NCBI RefSeq assembly: GCF_043195125.1
Contig: NZ_JBAFWR010000001.1
Source of the DNA: NCEH01 sp043195125
GTDB lineage: Bacteria > Pseudomonadota > Alphaproteobacteria > Rhizobiales > Xanthobacteraceae
Reading direction: 5' to 3' (one strand)
DNA: 64,000 bases
Every line of letters starts with the position of its first letter. Within the stretch, counting starts at the first letter, position 1. The notes below the pieces were generated by a model that worked only from the letters and a program-made list of their open reading frames with translations, did no database searches and was not told where the DNA came from. The translations under genes were made by a program, and so were the position numbers. Below are positions 43,646 to 52,613 of the stretch, one piece after another.

Positions 43646-44434
43646 ATGAGCAGCATCCGCTTCGACGCTGTCGGCAAGACGTTCGGAAATGCGGTTTCCG
43701 TCCTCGAAGGCATCAATCTCGACGTGGCCGACAAGGAATTCCTCGCCATCGTCGGCCCGTCGGGCTGCGGCAAGACCACCTGCCTGCGGCTTGCGGCGGG
43801 GTTTGAGTTTCCAACCTCCGGCCGCGTGCTGGTGGGCAACAGCGTGGTCACCCGGCCGGGGCCGGACCGGGCCGTGGTGTTCCAGCAGTTCGCCTTGTTT
43901 CCCTGGAAGACGGTGGCCGAGAACATCGAGCTCGGCCTGCGCAACAAGGGCATGGCGCGGGAAGAGCGGCGCACCCGCGTCGCCGATGCCGTGGGCATGA
44001 TCGGCCTTGGCGGGTATGAGGAGGCCTATCCTCACCAATTGTCGGGCGGCATGCAGCAGCGCGTCGCCATTGCCCGCGCCTATGTGCTCGATCCCCAGGT
44101 GCTGCTGATGGACGAGCCGTTCGGCGCGCTCGACGCGCAGACCCGCGTGGTGATGCAGGAAGAGCTGGTTCGCCTTGCCCGCCGCAATCCGCGCACCGTG
44201 CTCTTCATCACCCACGGGGTGGAGGAAGCCGTCTATCTCGCCGATCGCGTCGCGATCATGAGCAAGCGGCCGGGCCGCATCAAGGAAATCATCGATGTGA
44301 AATCGGTGCGCCTCGCCGACAATTGGGAGCGCCACAGCCGCATCGAGGATGTGATGGACCTGGAATCCTTCGTCCATCTGCGCACGCACATCTGGAAATC
44401 ACTACGCGAGGAAAAGGCAGGCACCGGCCATTGA
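43646..44434 (+). CDS. SsuB/TauB-like ABC ATPase, DHPS cluster
   Basis: A 262-residue ATPase. Walker A is GPSGCGKTT, the signature LSGGMQQR and Walker B LLMDEPFGALD. The Q-loop VVFQQFALFPWKTV is typical of the nitrate/sulfonate/taurine family. It energises uptake by the two permeases just upstream. The gap to the permease stop is 6 bp. Confidence 0.92.
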   Translation: MSSIRFDAVGKTFGNAVSVLEGINLDVADKEFLAIVGPSGCGKTTCLRLAAGFEFPTSGRVLVGNSVVTRPGPDRAVVFQQFALFPWKTVAENIELGLRNKGMAREERRTRVADAVGMIGLGGYEEAYPHQLSGGMQQRVAIARAYVLDPQVLLMDEPFGALDAQTRVVMQEELVRLARRNPRTVLFITHGVEEAVYLADRVAIMSKRPGRIKEIIDVKSVRLADNWERHSRIEDVMDLESFVHLRTHIWKSLREEKAGTGH

Positions 44435-44486
44435 GGACGGGCCGCCATCGAGAGCCGCAAAGCGGCCGATCAGGGAGGAAAATCAC

Positions 44487-45542
44487 ATGAAGACGAGCCT
44501 GAAAGCAGCGGTCCTGGCCCTTGGCCTTGCAACCGCGATCGCCCCGGCGGCGCGTGCCGAGGAGCAGAAGATCAACATTTCATATCAGCCCTCGCTCTAT
44601 TGGGCGCTGCCGTTCTACATCGCCTCCGAAAAGGGCTGGTGGAAGGATGTGGGCCTCGCGCCCACGTTCGCGACCTTCCCGGCCGGCGCGCCGCAGGTGG
44701 CCGCCGCCCAGGCGAGTTCCTGGGACGTGGGCGGTACCGGTTCCGTGCCCGCCGTGCTCGGCGCGGCGCGCTTCGGGCTGATGACCATCGGCATCACCAA
44801 CGACGAATCCAAGACCAATGCCATCATGGCGCGGGGCGACAAGGTGGAGGCCCTGCGCAAGGACCCCAAGAAGCTGGTCGGCCAGAAGCTGTTGCTGACC
44901 ACCAATTCCACAGCCGATTATGCCGCCCGCAACTGCCTGAAGAAGTGGGGCCTGTCTTCCTCCGACATGCAGTTCGTGAACCTTGGGCAAGCGCAGATCA
45001 TCTCGGCCATGATCTCCAACAATGGCGACGTTGTGGGGGTGTGGGCGCCCAATACCTATACGCTGGAAGAAAAGGCCGGCGCGAAGGTGCTGTGCTCCGG
45101 CGCCGATGCCGACGCGGTGGTGCCCGGCGCACTGGTCGTGCGCGCCGACTATGCCAAGCAGAATCCCGAGGCGGTGGCGAAGGTGCTCGCGGTCTATGTG
45201 CGCGCCTGGAGCTGGGCCAAGGCCCACCCCAAGGAGGCGAAGGCGCTCGCGAAGCAATTCTACGCCCAGGGCGGCGTCGAGGCATCGGACGCCGCCATCG
45301 ACCAGGAATTCGCCCTGCGCCCCACCTTCACCCTCGCCGAACAGCTGCGCCTCATGGATCGCAGCAAGGGCGCCTCGGAGCTGGACGGCTGGCTCTCGCG
45401 CATCGGCACCTTCATGAGCGATGTCGGCACCATCTCGGCCTCGCCCGACCCCAAAACCTATGTGAGCGACAGCTTCATGAAGCAGGTGGGCGCAGACCCC
45501 AAGCTGAAGGCCTTCGCCACCGAGTTCGACAAGTCCAACTGA
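44487..45542 (+). CDS. TauA/SsuA-like substrate-binding protein, DHPS cluster
   Basis: A 351-residue periplasmic binding protein with a signal peptide ending ARAEE. ATG 44487 follows AGGGAGGAAA. Motifs are FYIASEKGWWKDVGL and DVGGTGSVPAVLGAARFG. It is not close to the two binding proteins of the suy-side operon, so a different ligand is likely. The following hpsNOP-like genes suggest 2,3-dihydroxypropanesulfonate; known DHPS degraders described so far are said to use other transporter types as well. Confidence 0.87.
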   Translation: MKTSLKAAVLALGLATAIAPAARAEEQKINISYQPSLYWALPFYIASEKGWWKDVGLAPTFATFPAGAPQVAAAQASSWDVGGTGSVPAVLGAARFGLMTIGITNDESKTNAIMARGDKVEALRKDPKKLVGQKLLLTTNSTADYAARNCLKKWGLSSSDMQFVNLGQAQIISAMISNNGDVVGVWAPNTYTLEEKAGAKVLCSGADADAVVPGALVVRADYAKQNPEAVAKVLAVYVRAWSWAKAHPKEAKALAKQFYAQGGVEASDAAIDQEFALRPTFTLAEQLRLMDRSKGASELDGWLSRIGTFMSDVGTISASPDPKTYVSDSFMKQVGADPKLKAFATEFDKSN

Positions 45543-45615
45543 CGCCGTTCGCGGCGTCGCCGGAGCGTGATGATCCAACACCGGCGCCGTTGGCCGGACC
45601 CCATGGAGACTGAAG

Positions 45616-46929
45616 ATGGCGATCGAGTATCTGAAGCGGGCCACCAAGACCCCGGAGAGCGAAACCGGCACCGCGCGCCAGGTGGTCACGGACATGCTCG
45701 GCGAGATCGAGCGGCGCGGCGAGCAGGCGGTGCGCGACTATGCGCTGAAGCTGGACAAATGGGACGGCGATATCCTCGTGACGCGCGAGGAGATGGAGCG
45801 CCGCGCCGCCGAGGTTCCTGAGATCGTGCGCCGGGACATCGATTTCGCCGCCGCCCAGGTGCGCCGCTTCGCCGAGGCCCAGCGCGACAGCGTGCAGGAC
45901 TTTTCCGTGGAACTGCTGCCCGGCCTCGTCGCGGGGCAGAAGCTGGTGCCCTGCACGGTGGCCGGCTGCTATGTGCCCACCGGCCGATATGCCCATATCG
46001 CCTCCGCTTATATGTCGGTGGCGACCGCCAAGGCGGCTGGCGTGCAGACCGTGGTGGCCTGCTCGACACCGTTCCGCGGGCAGGGCATCCACCCGTACGT
46101 GCTCTATGCCATGAAGGTCGCCGGCGCCGACATCGTCATGACGCTGGGCGGCGTGCAGGCGATCGCGGCCATGGCCTTCGGCCTGTTCACCGGCAAGCCG
46201 GCGGACATCATCGTCGGGCCCGGCAATAAGTTCGTGGCGGAAGCCAAGCGCATGCTGTTCGGCAAGGTCGGCATCGACGTATTCGCCGGCCCCTCCGAAG
46301 TGGCTGTCATCGCCGACGAGACGGCGGATGCCCACATTGTCGCGGTGGATCTCGTGGGGCAGGCGGAGCATGGGCACGAAAGCCCGGCGTGGTTGTTCAC
46401 CTCGTCCCGCGCCCTCGCCGAGGACGTGATGCGCCGCATCCCCGCCCTCATCGCCGAATTGCCGCCGACCGCCCGCGATGCCGCCACCGCCGCCTGGAAC
46501 GACTATGGCGAGGTGGTCGTGTGCGACACGCGCGAAGAATTGGTCGAGGTGTCGGACCGTTACGCCAGCGAACATCTGGAGGTGCACACGTCCGATCTCG
46601 ACTGGTGGCTCGCCAACCTCTCAAACTACGGCTCGCTGTTCCTGGGCGAGGAGACCACGGTGGCATTCGGCGACAAGACGTCCGGGCCGAACCACATCCT
46701 GCCCACCAAGTTCGCCGCCCGCTATTCCGCCGGCCTCTCGGTGCATAAATTCCTCAAGCCGCTCACCTGGCAGCGCATGGATGCCAACGCGTGCAAGACC
46801 ATCGCCCAGACGACGGCGCGCATCTCGCGGCTGGAAGGCATGGAAGCCCATGCGCGCACCGCCGACGCGCGGCTCGCGAAATATTTCCCCGGCCATAATT
46901 TCGATATGGGTGTTCCGGTCGATGCCTGA
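45616..46929 (+). CDS. hpsN: Sulfopropanediol 3-dehydrogenase (HisD family)
   Basis: A 437-residue enzyme of the histidinol dehydrogenase family. It has GCYVPTGRYAHIASAYMSV, IVGPGNKFVAEAKR and FAGPSEVAVIADETA, typical of HpsN rather than of true HisD. No other his gene is nearby. HpsN oxidises (R)-2,3-dihydroxypropane-1-sulfonate to (R)-sulfolactate in two NAD-dependent steps. The product is the substrate of SuyAB encoded 22 kb away. It overlaps the next gene by 8 bp. Confidence 0.87.
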   Translation: MAIEYLKRATKTPESETGTARQVVTDMLGEIERRGEQAVRDYALKLDKWDGDILVTREEMERRAAEVPEIVRRDIDFAAAQVRRFAEAQRDSVQDFSVELLPGLVAGQKLVPCTVAGCYVPTGRYAHIASAYMSVATAKAAGVQTVVACSTPFRGQGIHPYVLYAMKVAGADIVMTLGGVQAIAAMAFGLFTGKPADIIVGPGNKFVAEAKRMLFGKVGIDVFAGPSEVAVIADETADAHIVAVDLVGQAEHGHESPAWLFTSSRALAEDVMRRIPALIAELPPTARDAATAAWNDYGEVVVCDTREELVEVSDRYASEHLEVHTSDLDWWLANLSNYGSLFLGEETTVAFGDKTSGPNHILPTKFAARYSAGLSVHKFLKPLTWQRMDANACKTIAQTTARISRLEGMEAHARTADARLAKYFPGHNFDMGVPVDA

Positions 46930-47710
46930 GACCTCTTCGCGTTTCCGCCTTCAGGCCCTGTTCGACCTGACCGGGCGCACCGCTCTCATCACCGGCGGAA
47001 ACTCCGGCATCGGGCTGGCGCTGGCGCGTGCGCTCGGGCTTGCCGGGGCCTCCGTCGTGCTGGTGGCGCGCCGGCCCGCCGATCTGGAGGCCGCTGTTCG
47101 CGACCTTCAGGGCGAGGGCATCGCCAGCCAATGGATCGCCGGCGATCTCGCTCCCGCCGACGGGCCCGACGCCATCGCCGCCGAACTGGTGCAGCGCGGC
47201 TGTGCGCCCGACATTTTGGTGAATGCCGCCGGCATCAACCTGCGCCAGCCGTTCATGGATGTGACCATGGATGCGTTCGACCTGCACATGGCCGTGCACG
47301 TGCGCGCGCCGTTCCGCCTGGTGCAATTGCTGGCGCCGGCGATGGCGGCGCGCAACTGGGGGCGGATCGTCAACATCGCTTCGCTCCAGTCCTTCCGGGC
47401 CTTTCCCAATTCCGCTCCTTATGGCGCGGCGAAAGGCGCGGTCGCGCAGCTCACCCGCGCGATGGCGGAGGAATGGTCGGCGAAGGGCATCAACTGCAAC
47501 GCCATTGCGCCGGGGTTTTTCCCGACACCGCTGACGCAAGCGGTGTTTGACGACGAAGTCCGCGCCGCCCGCAACGCGCAGCAGACCGCCATCGGCCGCA
47601 ACGGGGCGCTGGAAGATCTGCACGGCGCCGTGGTCTTCCTCGCTTCCGACGCGTCCGCCTATGTCACCGGGCAGGTGCTGGCGGTGGACGGCGGCTTCAC
47701 CGCCAAATGA
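46922..47710 (+). CDS. hpsO: Short-chain dehydrogenase, HpsO-like DHPS dehydrogenase
   Basis: A 262-residue SDR. The cofactor motif is TGGNSGIG, the structural motif NAAG, and the catalytic Ser and Y-x3-K lie in NIASLQSF and PYGAAKGAV. ATG 46922 overlaps the hpsN stop. In Cupriavidus HpsO and HpsP interconvert the two DHPS enantiomers through the 2-oxo compound so that HpsN can use both. The symbol rests mainly on this gene order. Confidence 0.72.
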   Translation: MPETSSRFRLQALFDLTGRTALITGGNSGIGLALARALGLAGASVVLVARRPADLEAAVRDLQGEGIASQWIAGDLAPADGPDAIAAELVQRGCAPDILVNAAGINLRQPFMDVTMDAFDLHMAVHVRAPFRLVQLLAPAMAARNWGRIVNIASLQSFRAFPNSAPYGAAKGAVAQLTRAMAEEWSAKGINCNAIAPGFFPTPLTQAVFDDEVRAARNAQQTAIGRNGALEDLHGAVVFLASDASAYVTGQVLAVDGGFTAK

Positions 47711-47720
47711 GGGTTTTGCC

Positions 47721-48716
47721 ATGAAAGCGCTGGTCTATACCGGCCCCCATTCCCTCACGCTCGGCGAGGTGCCCGAGCCCGTGCCCGGCAATGACGAAGT
47801 GCTGGTGCGGGTCGAGGCCGTGGGCATCTGCGGGTCCGACATGCACGCCTATCACGGGCATGATGCGCGCCGACCCGCCCCTCTGGTGCTCGGCCATGAG
47901 GCGGCCGGGCGCATTGCCAGCGGGCCGCGCGCGGGGGAGCGCGTCACCGTGAACCCGCTGGTCGTGTGCGGCACCTGCCGCGCCTGCGAGGCCGGGCGGC
48001 CGCACCTGTGCCCGTCGCGGCAGATCCTCTCCATGCCGCCGCGTCCCGGTGCGTTCGCCGAGCTGGTGCGGGTGCCGGAGCGCAATCTCGTGGCGATCGC
48101 TGAGGATTTTCCGATTGCCAAGGCGGCGCTGGCCGAGCCGGTGGCGGTGTCCTATCACGCGGTGAACCAGGGCGCGCGCCTGCTGGACATGCCGCTCTCC
48201 GCCGCGCGCTGCCTTGTCATCGGCGGCGGTGCCATCGGCCTTGCGGCGGCGCTGGTTCTGGCCATGCAGGGCGCCGCCGAGATCTTCGTTGCCGAGCCCC
48301 ATGCCGGGCGGCGGGCCACGCTGGCACGCGCCGGGAATTTCCGGTGCTACGCGCCGGGGGAGGCCGGGGCGCCGGAGGAGAGCAGCATCGATCTGATCGT
48401 CGACGCGGTGGGCGCCGTCGCCACGCGGGCGAGCGCCAGCGCGCTGGTGCGGCCGGGCGGGGTGATCGTCCACGCCGGGCTTCTGCCGGGGATGGACGGC
48501 TTCGACGTGCGCCGCATCACGCTTCAGGAAATCATCGTCAGCGGCACTTATTGCTACACGCCCGCCGATTTCCGCGCGACGGTGAATGCCCTCGCCTCGG
48601 GGCGCCTCGGCGCGCTCGACTGGTTCGAGGAGCGCGAGCTGTCGCAGGGCATCGCCGCGTTCCAGGATATCGACGCGGGACGTGCCGCTGCGGCCAAGAT
48701 CGTGCTCCGGCTCTAG
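47721..48716 (+). CDS. hpsP: Zinc-dependent alcohol dehydrogenase, HpsP-like DHPS dehydrogenase
   Basis: A 331-residue medium-chain dehydrogenase. The catalytic zinc ligands are in ICGSDMH and GHEAAG. The structural zinc group CGTCRACEAGRPHLC holds four cysteines. The NAD motif is IGGGAIGLAA. It follows the SDR gene by 10 bp. As in Cupriavidus it would oxidise (S)-DHPS at C2. The last gene of the cluster, convergent with a transglutaminase-like gene. Confidence 0.74.
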   Translation: MKALVYTGPHSLTLGEVPEPVPGNDEVLVRVEAVGICGSDMHAYHGHDARRPAPLVLGHEAAGRIASGPRAGERVTVNPLVVCGTCRACEAGRPHLCPSRQILSMPPRPGAFAELVRVPERNLVAIAEDFPIAKAALAEPVAVSYHAVNQGARLLDMPLSAARCLVIGGGAIGLAAALVLAMQGAAEIFVAEPHAGRRATLARAGNFRCYAPGEAGAPEESSIDLIVDAVGAVATRASASALVRPGGVIVHAGLLPGMDGFDVRRITLQEIIVSGTYCYTPADFRATVNALASGRLGALDWFEERELSQGIAAFQDIDAGRAAAAKIVLRL

Positions 48717-48746
48717 GGCGGGCCGGGGCGTTGGCGGGCCGCTGCC

Positions 48747-49610
48747 TCAGGAGGTCACGCGCACTTCCACCGACATGCCGAGGCTATCGTCGCTCGCGCC
48801 CACATAGGTGCCGGCCACGGGCACCGTCTGCTCGATCGTCCGCGCCACGGAGACGGGCACGAGGTTGGAGGCGCCGACCCCGCCATTGGTCGGGTCGAAC
48901 GTGATCCACCCCGCGCCCGGCACGTAGATTTCGGTCCAGGCGTGGGTGGTGCCGGCATCCGTGCTGCCGAGCAGCGTGGTGCCGGGCGTGTGCAGATATC
49001 CAGATACGATCCGCGCGCCGAACCCGAGGCTGCGTGCCGCCTCCGCCAGGAGCACCGCGAAGTCGCGGCACGAGCCCCATCCGCGATCCAGGGTGTGGAG
49101 CGGCGTCTGCGTGCCTTCCTCATCCCGGCTCTGATAGCGCACGGTGGCGGGAATGCCCGCGTTCAAATCCTTCAGCAGCGCCAGAGTATTGGTGGGATTC
49201 GAACGCACGAAGCTCCGGGCCCAGGCCTGAAGGCGCCCTGCGGGATCGGCATATTGCGGGCGTGTGAGTGCGCCGAGGTCCGTCCATTCATCGTTGGAAT
49301 GGCGGAAGGGATAATTCATCGCCGAGCCTGCGATCTCGAACACAGGCCAAGCGGAGGCATAATGCTCAAGCTCTGCCGAGCTTTCCACAGTCAACGTTTC
49401 CGAACTCTCGCCAAAGGAAGCGGTGGCGACCGCATTGCCGAACACGTCCTGGGTCCAGCTCAACACGCTGGCCGGAAAGGTCGCGACCTTCATCGAGATG
49501 AGCCGCAGGTCCAGGCTCTCACGCGGGCGCAGCATCAGGCGATGCGGACCGAGGACGATCCGGCGGCGGTAGAAATAGGTGGTGCGATGGTGAATGCGAA
49601 GCTGAACCAT
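48747..49610 (-). CDS. Transglutaminase-like cysteine protease superfamily protein
   Basis: A 287-residue protein with an N-terminal bacterial transglutaminase-like beta domain (about 1-90) and a transglutaminase core. The catalytic triad is visible: Cys in WGSCRDFAVLL, His in THAWTEIYV and Asp in FDPTNGG. Such proteins are common in alphaproteobacteria, usually as proteases or peptide-bond-modifying enzymes of unknown substrate. No signal peptide is evident. Context gives no function. Confidence 0.85.
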   Translation of the reverse strand: MVQLRIHHRTTYFYRRRIVLGPHRLMLRPRESLDLRLISMKVATFPASVLSWTQDVFGNAVATASFGESSETLTVESSAELEHYASAWPVFEIAGSAMNYPFRHSNDEWTDLGALTRPQYADPAGRLQAWARSFVRSNPTNTLALLKDLNAGIPATVRYQSRDEEGTQTPLHTLDRGWGSCRDFAVLLAEAARSLGFGARIVSGYLHTPGTTLLGSTDAGTTHAWTEIYVPGAGWITFDPTNGGVGASNLVPVSVARTIEQTVPVAGTYVGASDDSLGMSVEVRVTS

Positions 49611-49700
49611 TCACCATTATCATCGCGCTTCGCAATCGCAGCAATCGCAGACCGGCGCGATGCGCCCGCGAGCCACAGCTTTGCGAGCGCGCAGGTGCCG

Positions 49701-50117
49701 TCAGGCCCGGCTGCGGAACGTGATGAATTTATGCGCGGCGAAATTCACGAACACCGGCAGCATGATGGCGATGGCATGCGCGCCCGCCTCCGCCAGCGGC
49801 GCCGGGAGAAACGGGGAAAAGGCCCGATCCAGCCCCACCGAGGCGCCCAGCACCACGGGAAAGGCAAGGGCATTGAACAGAAAGAACCAGGACATTTCCG
49901 TATGCATCGGCTTGCCCGAGGCCGGAAACACGAACAGGCGGTTCAGCGTGAAGGCGGTGAGAAAGCCGACCAGATAAGCGAGGCTGACCGAGACCCAATA
50001 GTTGAAATAGAGATCGAAGCCGAACCGGCTGGCGAAATTCATCGCCGCAGCGAATCCGCCCGCGAGCAGGAATTTGCCGAACTGGCCGTTCACATAAAGG
50101 GCGATCAGGCGGTGCAT
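49701..50117 (-). CDS. GtrA-like four-helix membrane protein
   Basis: A 138-residue membrane protein of the GtrA/DPMS1 family, with four helices and FLTAFTLNRLFVFPASGK in the middle. GtrA proteins help move lipid-linked sugars or modify surface polysaccharides. It is the last of three minus-strand genes with an FAD oxidoreductase and an NAD-dependent epimerase, hinting at a cell-surface glycan or lipid role. Confidence 0.83.
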   Translation of the reverse strand: MHRLIALYVNGQFGKFLLAGGFAAAMNFASRFGFDLYFNYWVSVSLAYLVGFLTAFTLNRLFVFPASGKPMHTEMSWFFLFNALAFPVVLGASVGLDRAFSPFLPAPLAEAGAHAIAIMLPVFVNFAAHKFITFRSRA

Positions 50118-50143
50118 CTCATCTCTTCAATCGCTTCGCGGGC

Positions 50144-51460
50144 TCAGCCGAAGACCGGCTCGCGGCGCGGAACATGATCGGTGCCGATCGCCGCCGCCAT
50201 TTCCTTGGCGAGCCGCGCGCCTTCGGAAACGCCGCGATCCTCGGGATAATAAAAGCAGGTGTCGGCGATCTGCAGGCCGGCGATGGGCGTGCGGATTGGT
50301 GGGATCTTCGCGGCGAAGCCGGGTTCGCACAAGGGCTGCGCATAGCGCAGCCGGCCGACGCGGGAGGCGAGGCGGTCGCCCTCGGACAAGGCCGGATTGA
50401 CGCGCCGCAGATAGCCGAAGCTTTCGGCGATCAACGCCTCGTCGGACCATTGCCACTTCTTGTGGTCGTGCGGCATGTAATAGGGCACGTAGACCACCGT
50501 ATCCGGCATGGCCCGCAGGTTTGAAAACTCGATGATGCCGGGGATCTCGATCTCCGGGTCCACGATGTTGACCCAGAAATGCGGCGTCACGGAACGCTTC
50601 AGCTTATGCAGAACGCAGATCACGCCGATGTTGCGGATCGCGTCATAGGCGTCCTTCGAGGCCTGCGGGAGGCTCGGCACCAATTGCGAGACGAACGGCG
50701 TCGGCACCGTGGAGATGACGGCATCGGCGGGAAAGAAGCGGCCGCCCGCCGTTACGCCGGTGACCTTGCCGTCGGCCGTGTCCACCCGCTCGCAGGGCGT
50801 GGAGAGATGCACGCGCCCGCCGCGCCCCTCGATGGACCGCATCAGCGCATCCACCAGGGTCTGCGAGCCGCCTTCGATATGGCCGAGCTGCTCCTGGAAC
50901 AGGGACTGGCGCGAATTGCCGATGCGCCGCACGCGCGTGGCGATCCAGGCGGCCGAGACGTCGTCGGCATACTGGTAGAATTTCAGCTCCATGAGGCGGC
51001 GCCAGAGCTTGTCATAGACGCTCGCGCCCGAGCCCTTCTCGATCCAGTCGCGGGCCGAGACCGTTTCCAAATCGTCGAACGAGCGGCGCTTGGATGTCGC
51101 GAACATCTGCAGCCCGTAGCGCAGCTTCTCCACCGGGTTCAGCAGGGAGGTGGCAAGCAGGGAAATGGGATCGCCCCATTTATGCAGCCCACCGTCCTTG
51201 AAATAGGCCATGGAGGTCGGCCGCCAGCGCATCTTGTCGGCGATGCCCAGTTCCGCCATCAGCGCGAAGGTCGGCGCGTCCGGCTTGCAGACGAAATGAT
51301 AGAAGCGCTCGATGGAAAGCCCGTCGAAATCGAAATGCGCCGCCATGCCGCCGGGCACCGCGTCGGCCTCCACCACATCCACGTCATGGCCGAGGTTGAG
51401 GGCGTAATGGGCCGCCGCCAGGCCCATGGCGCCCGCGCCGATGATGACGGTCTTCGTCAT
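50144..51460 (-). CDS. FAD-dependent oxidoreductase (amine oxidase/UDP-galactopyranose mutase-like)
   Basis: A 438-residue flavoprotein. The N-terminal dinucleotide fold is VIIGAGAMGLAAAHYAL, followed by GGMAAHFDFDG. The later region SRQSLFQEQLGHIEGGSQTL and the C-terminal FAD contact GLQIADTCFYY are typical of NAD(P)/FAD-dependent protoporphyrinogen/amine oxidase-like proteins. It is 11 bp from the epimerase gene. Together with the GtrA gene it suggests surface glycolipid chemistry; substrate unknown. Confidence 0.8.
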   Translation of the reverse strand: MTKTVIIGAGAMGLAAAHYALNLGHDVDVVEADAVPGGMAAHFDFDGLSIERFYHFVCKPDAPTFALMAELGIADKMRWRPTSMAYFKDGGLHKWGDPISLLATSLLNPVEKLRYGLQMFATSKRRSFDDLETVSARDWIEKGSGASVYDKLWRRLMELKFYQYADDVSAAWIATRVRRIGNSRQSLFQEQLGHIEGGSQTLVDALMRSIEGRGGRVHLSTPCERVDTADGKVTGVTAGGRFFPADAVISTVPTPFVSQLVPSLPQASKDAYDAIRNIGVICVLHKLKRSVTPHFWVNIVDPEIEIPGIIEFSNLRAMPDTVVYVPYYMPHDHKKWQWSDEALIAESFGYLRRVNPALSEGDRLASRVGRLRYAQPLCEPGFAAKIPPIRTPIAGLQIADTCFYYPEDRGVSEGARLAKEMAAAIGTDHVPRREPVFG

Positions 51461-51471
51461 GCGGGTCGCTC

Positions 51472-52398
51472 CTAGAAGTCCAGGATGATCGGGGAATAGC
51501 GCGGATCGAGGAAGGTCTCCTCGAACGCCTGCTTCAGGGGTGTTTCCGGCACGTTGAAGATCTGCGGCCAGTCGATCACCGGAAACACCTCGGGAATCAC
51601 CAGGGCCTGGAGCTGGTTGACCGTGAACGGCGGGTTCTTGTTCACCAGCGCATAGGTCTTCAGCAAAGCGTAGAAGGCAGCGTAGGGGATCTTGACGATG
51701 CGCGCCTTGGCGCCGGTGATGTTTTTGATGAGCCGGATGATGTCGATATAGTCGATCTCGGTGCGGCCGGAGATGTCGTAGGTGCCGGTGATGCGGCTTT
51801 CGATGGCCGAGGCGATGATGGCGGAGAAATCGCCGGCATAGAGCGGCTGGCGGCGGAACTTGCCGGAGCCGGGGATCGGGAACACCGGCACGCGGTCCAT
51901 GAAGCGCCGCAACCAGCCAAGGTGCTTGCGGTCGAACCAGCCGAACATCAGCGTGGGGCGCAGCACAACGTGGGGCGTTTCGACCGTGTCGACGAAGCGC
52001 TCCTGCGCGGTCTTCGTCTCCACATAGAAATCCTTGGCTTCCGAATTCACCACGGATGAGGAAATGGCGACGAAATAGGGCACGCCATGCCGGCGCACCG
52101 CCTCGATGATCCGTTCCGTGGCGGTGACGTTATTGGCGACGAATTCGGCGCGGTCGAGCCCGCCGATCTGCGCCTGGTTCACCACCACGGCATCGGCACC
52201 GGCGAATGCGTCCATCCAGGCACCGGGCTGGCTGAGATCGGCCTCGATCACCTCGATATCCGGGTGAAGCTGCCGCAGCCGGGCGGTGTTCGCAGGGTGC
52301 TTGTCGATGCCGACGACCCGATAGCCGCGGGCCTTCAGGCGCGGCACGAGATTCTGTCCGACGAGTCCCGCGGCTCCGGTGACGATGATGGTCTTCAT
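51472..52398 (-). CDS. NAD-dependent epimerase/dehydratase family protein
   Basis: A 308-residue extended SDR. The cofactor motif is TGAAGLVGQNL, and the catalytic region is ISSSVVNSEAKDFYVETK with Y-x3-K. ATG 52398 is used. It is the first gene of the epimerase-oxidoreductase-GtrA set. It probably acts on a nucleotide sugar or lipid intermediate. No exact substrate can be given. Confidence 0.84.
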   Translation of the reverse strand: MKTIIVTGAAGLVGQNLVPRLKARGYRVVGIDKHPANTARLRQLHPDIEVIEADLSQPGAWMDAFAGADAVVVNQAQIGGLDRAEFVANNVTATERIIEAVRRHGVPYFVAISSSVVNSEAKDFYVETKTAQERFVDTVETPHVVLRPTLMFGWFDRKHLGWLRRFMDRVPVFPIPGSGKFRRQPLYAGDFSAIIASAIESRITGTYDISGRTEIDYIDIIRLIKNITGAKARIVKIPYAAFYALLKTYALVNKNPPFTVNQLQALVIPEVFPVIDWPQIFNVPETPLKQAFEETFLDPRYSPIILDF

Positions 52399-52613
52399 GG
52401 GCGGCCGGCACCGATGCAAATTGGAGTGCAGTGCGAAAGTGCGCCATCACATGCCAGAGCCGCCACGCCCTTGCAATGGCCGGCGCTGGCGCAGCGCTGC
52501 GGGCGGCCACGGCGCGCGCCGATGCTTTGCCCGCGAACGCCTCGGCGCGCGGGGTGGCGCGCGCGGCCGGCTGGTTTATTCTGGCTCTCCTCCTCGTGCT
52601 GTTCCGGACCCCC

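Noticed and set aside
45616..46929. Histidinol dehydrogenase of histidine synthesis
   Set aside because: No other his genes are near. The gene sits between a sulfonate importer and hpsO/hpsP-like genes, so HpsN fits better.
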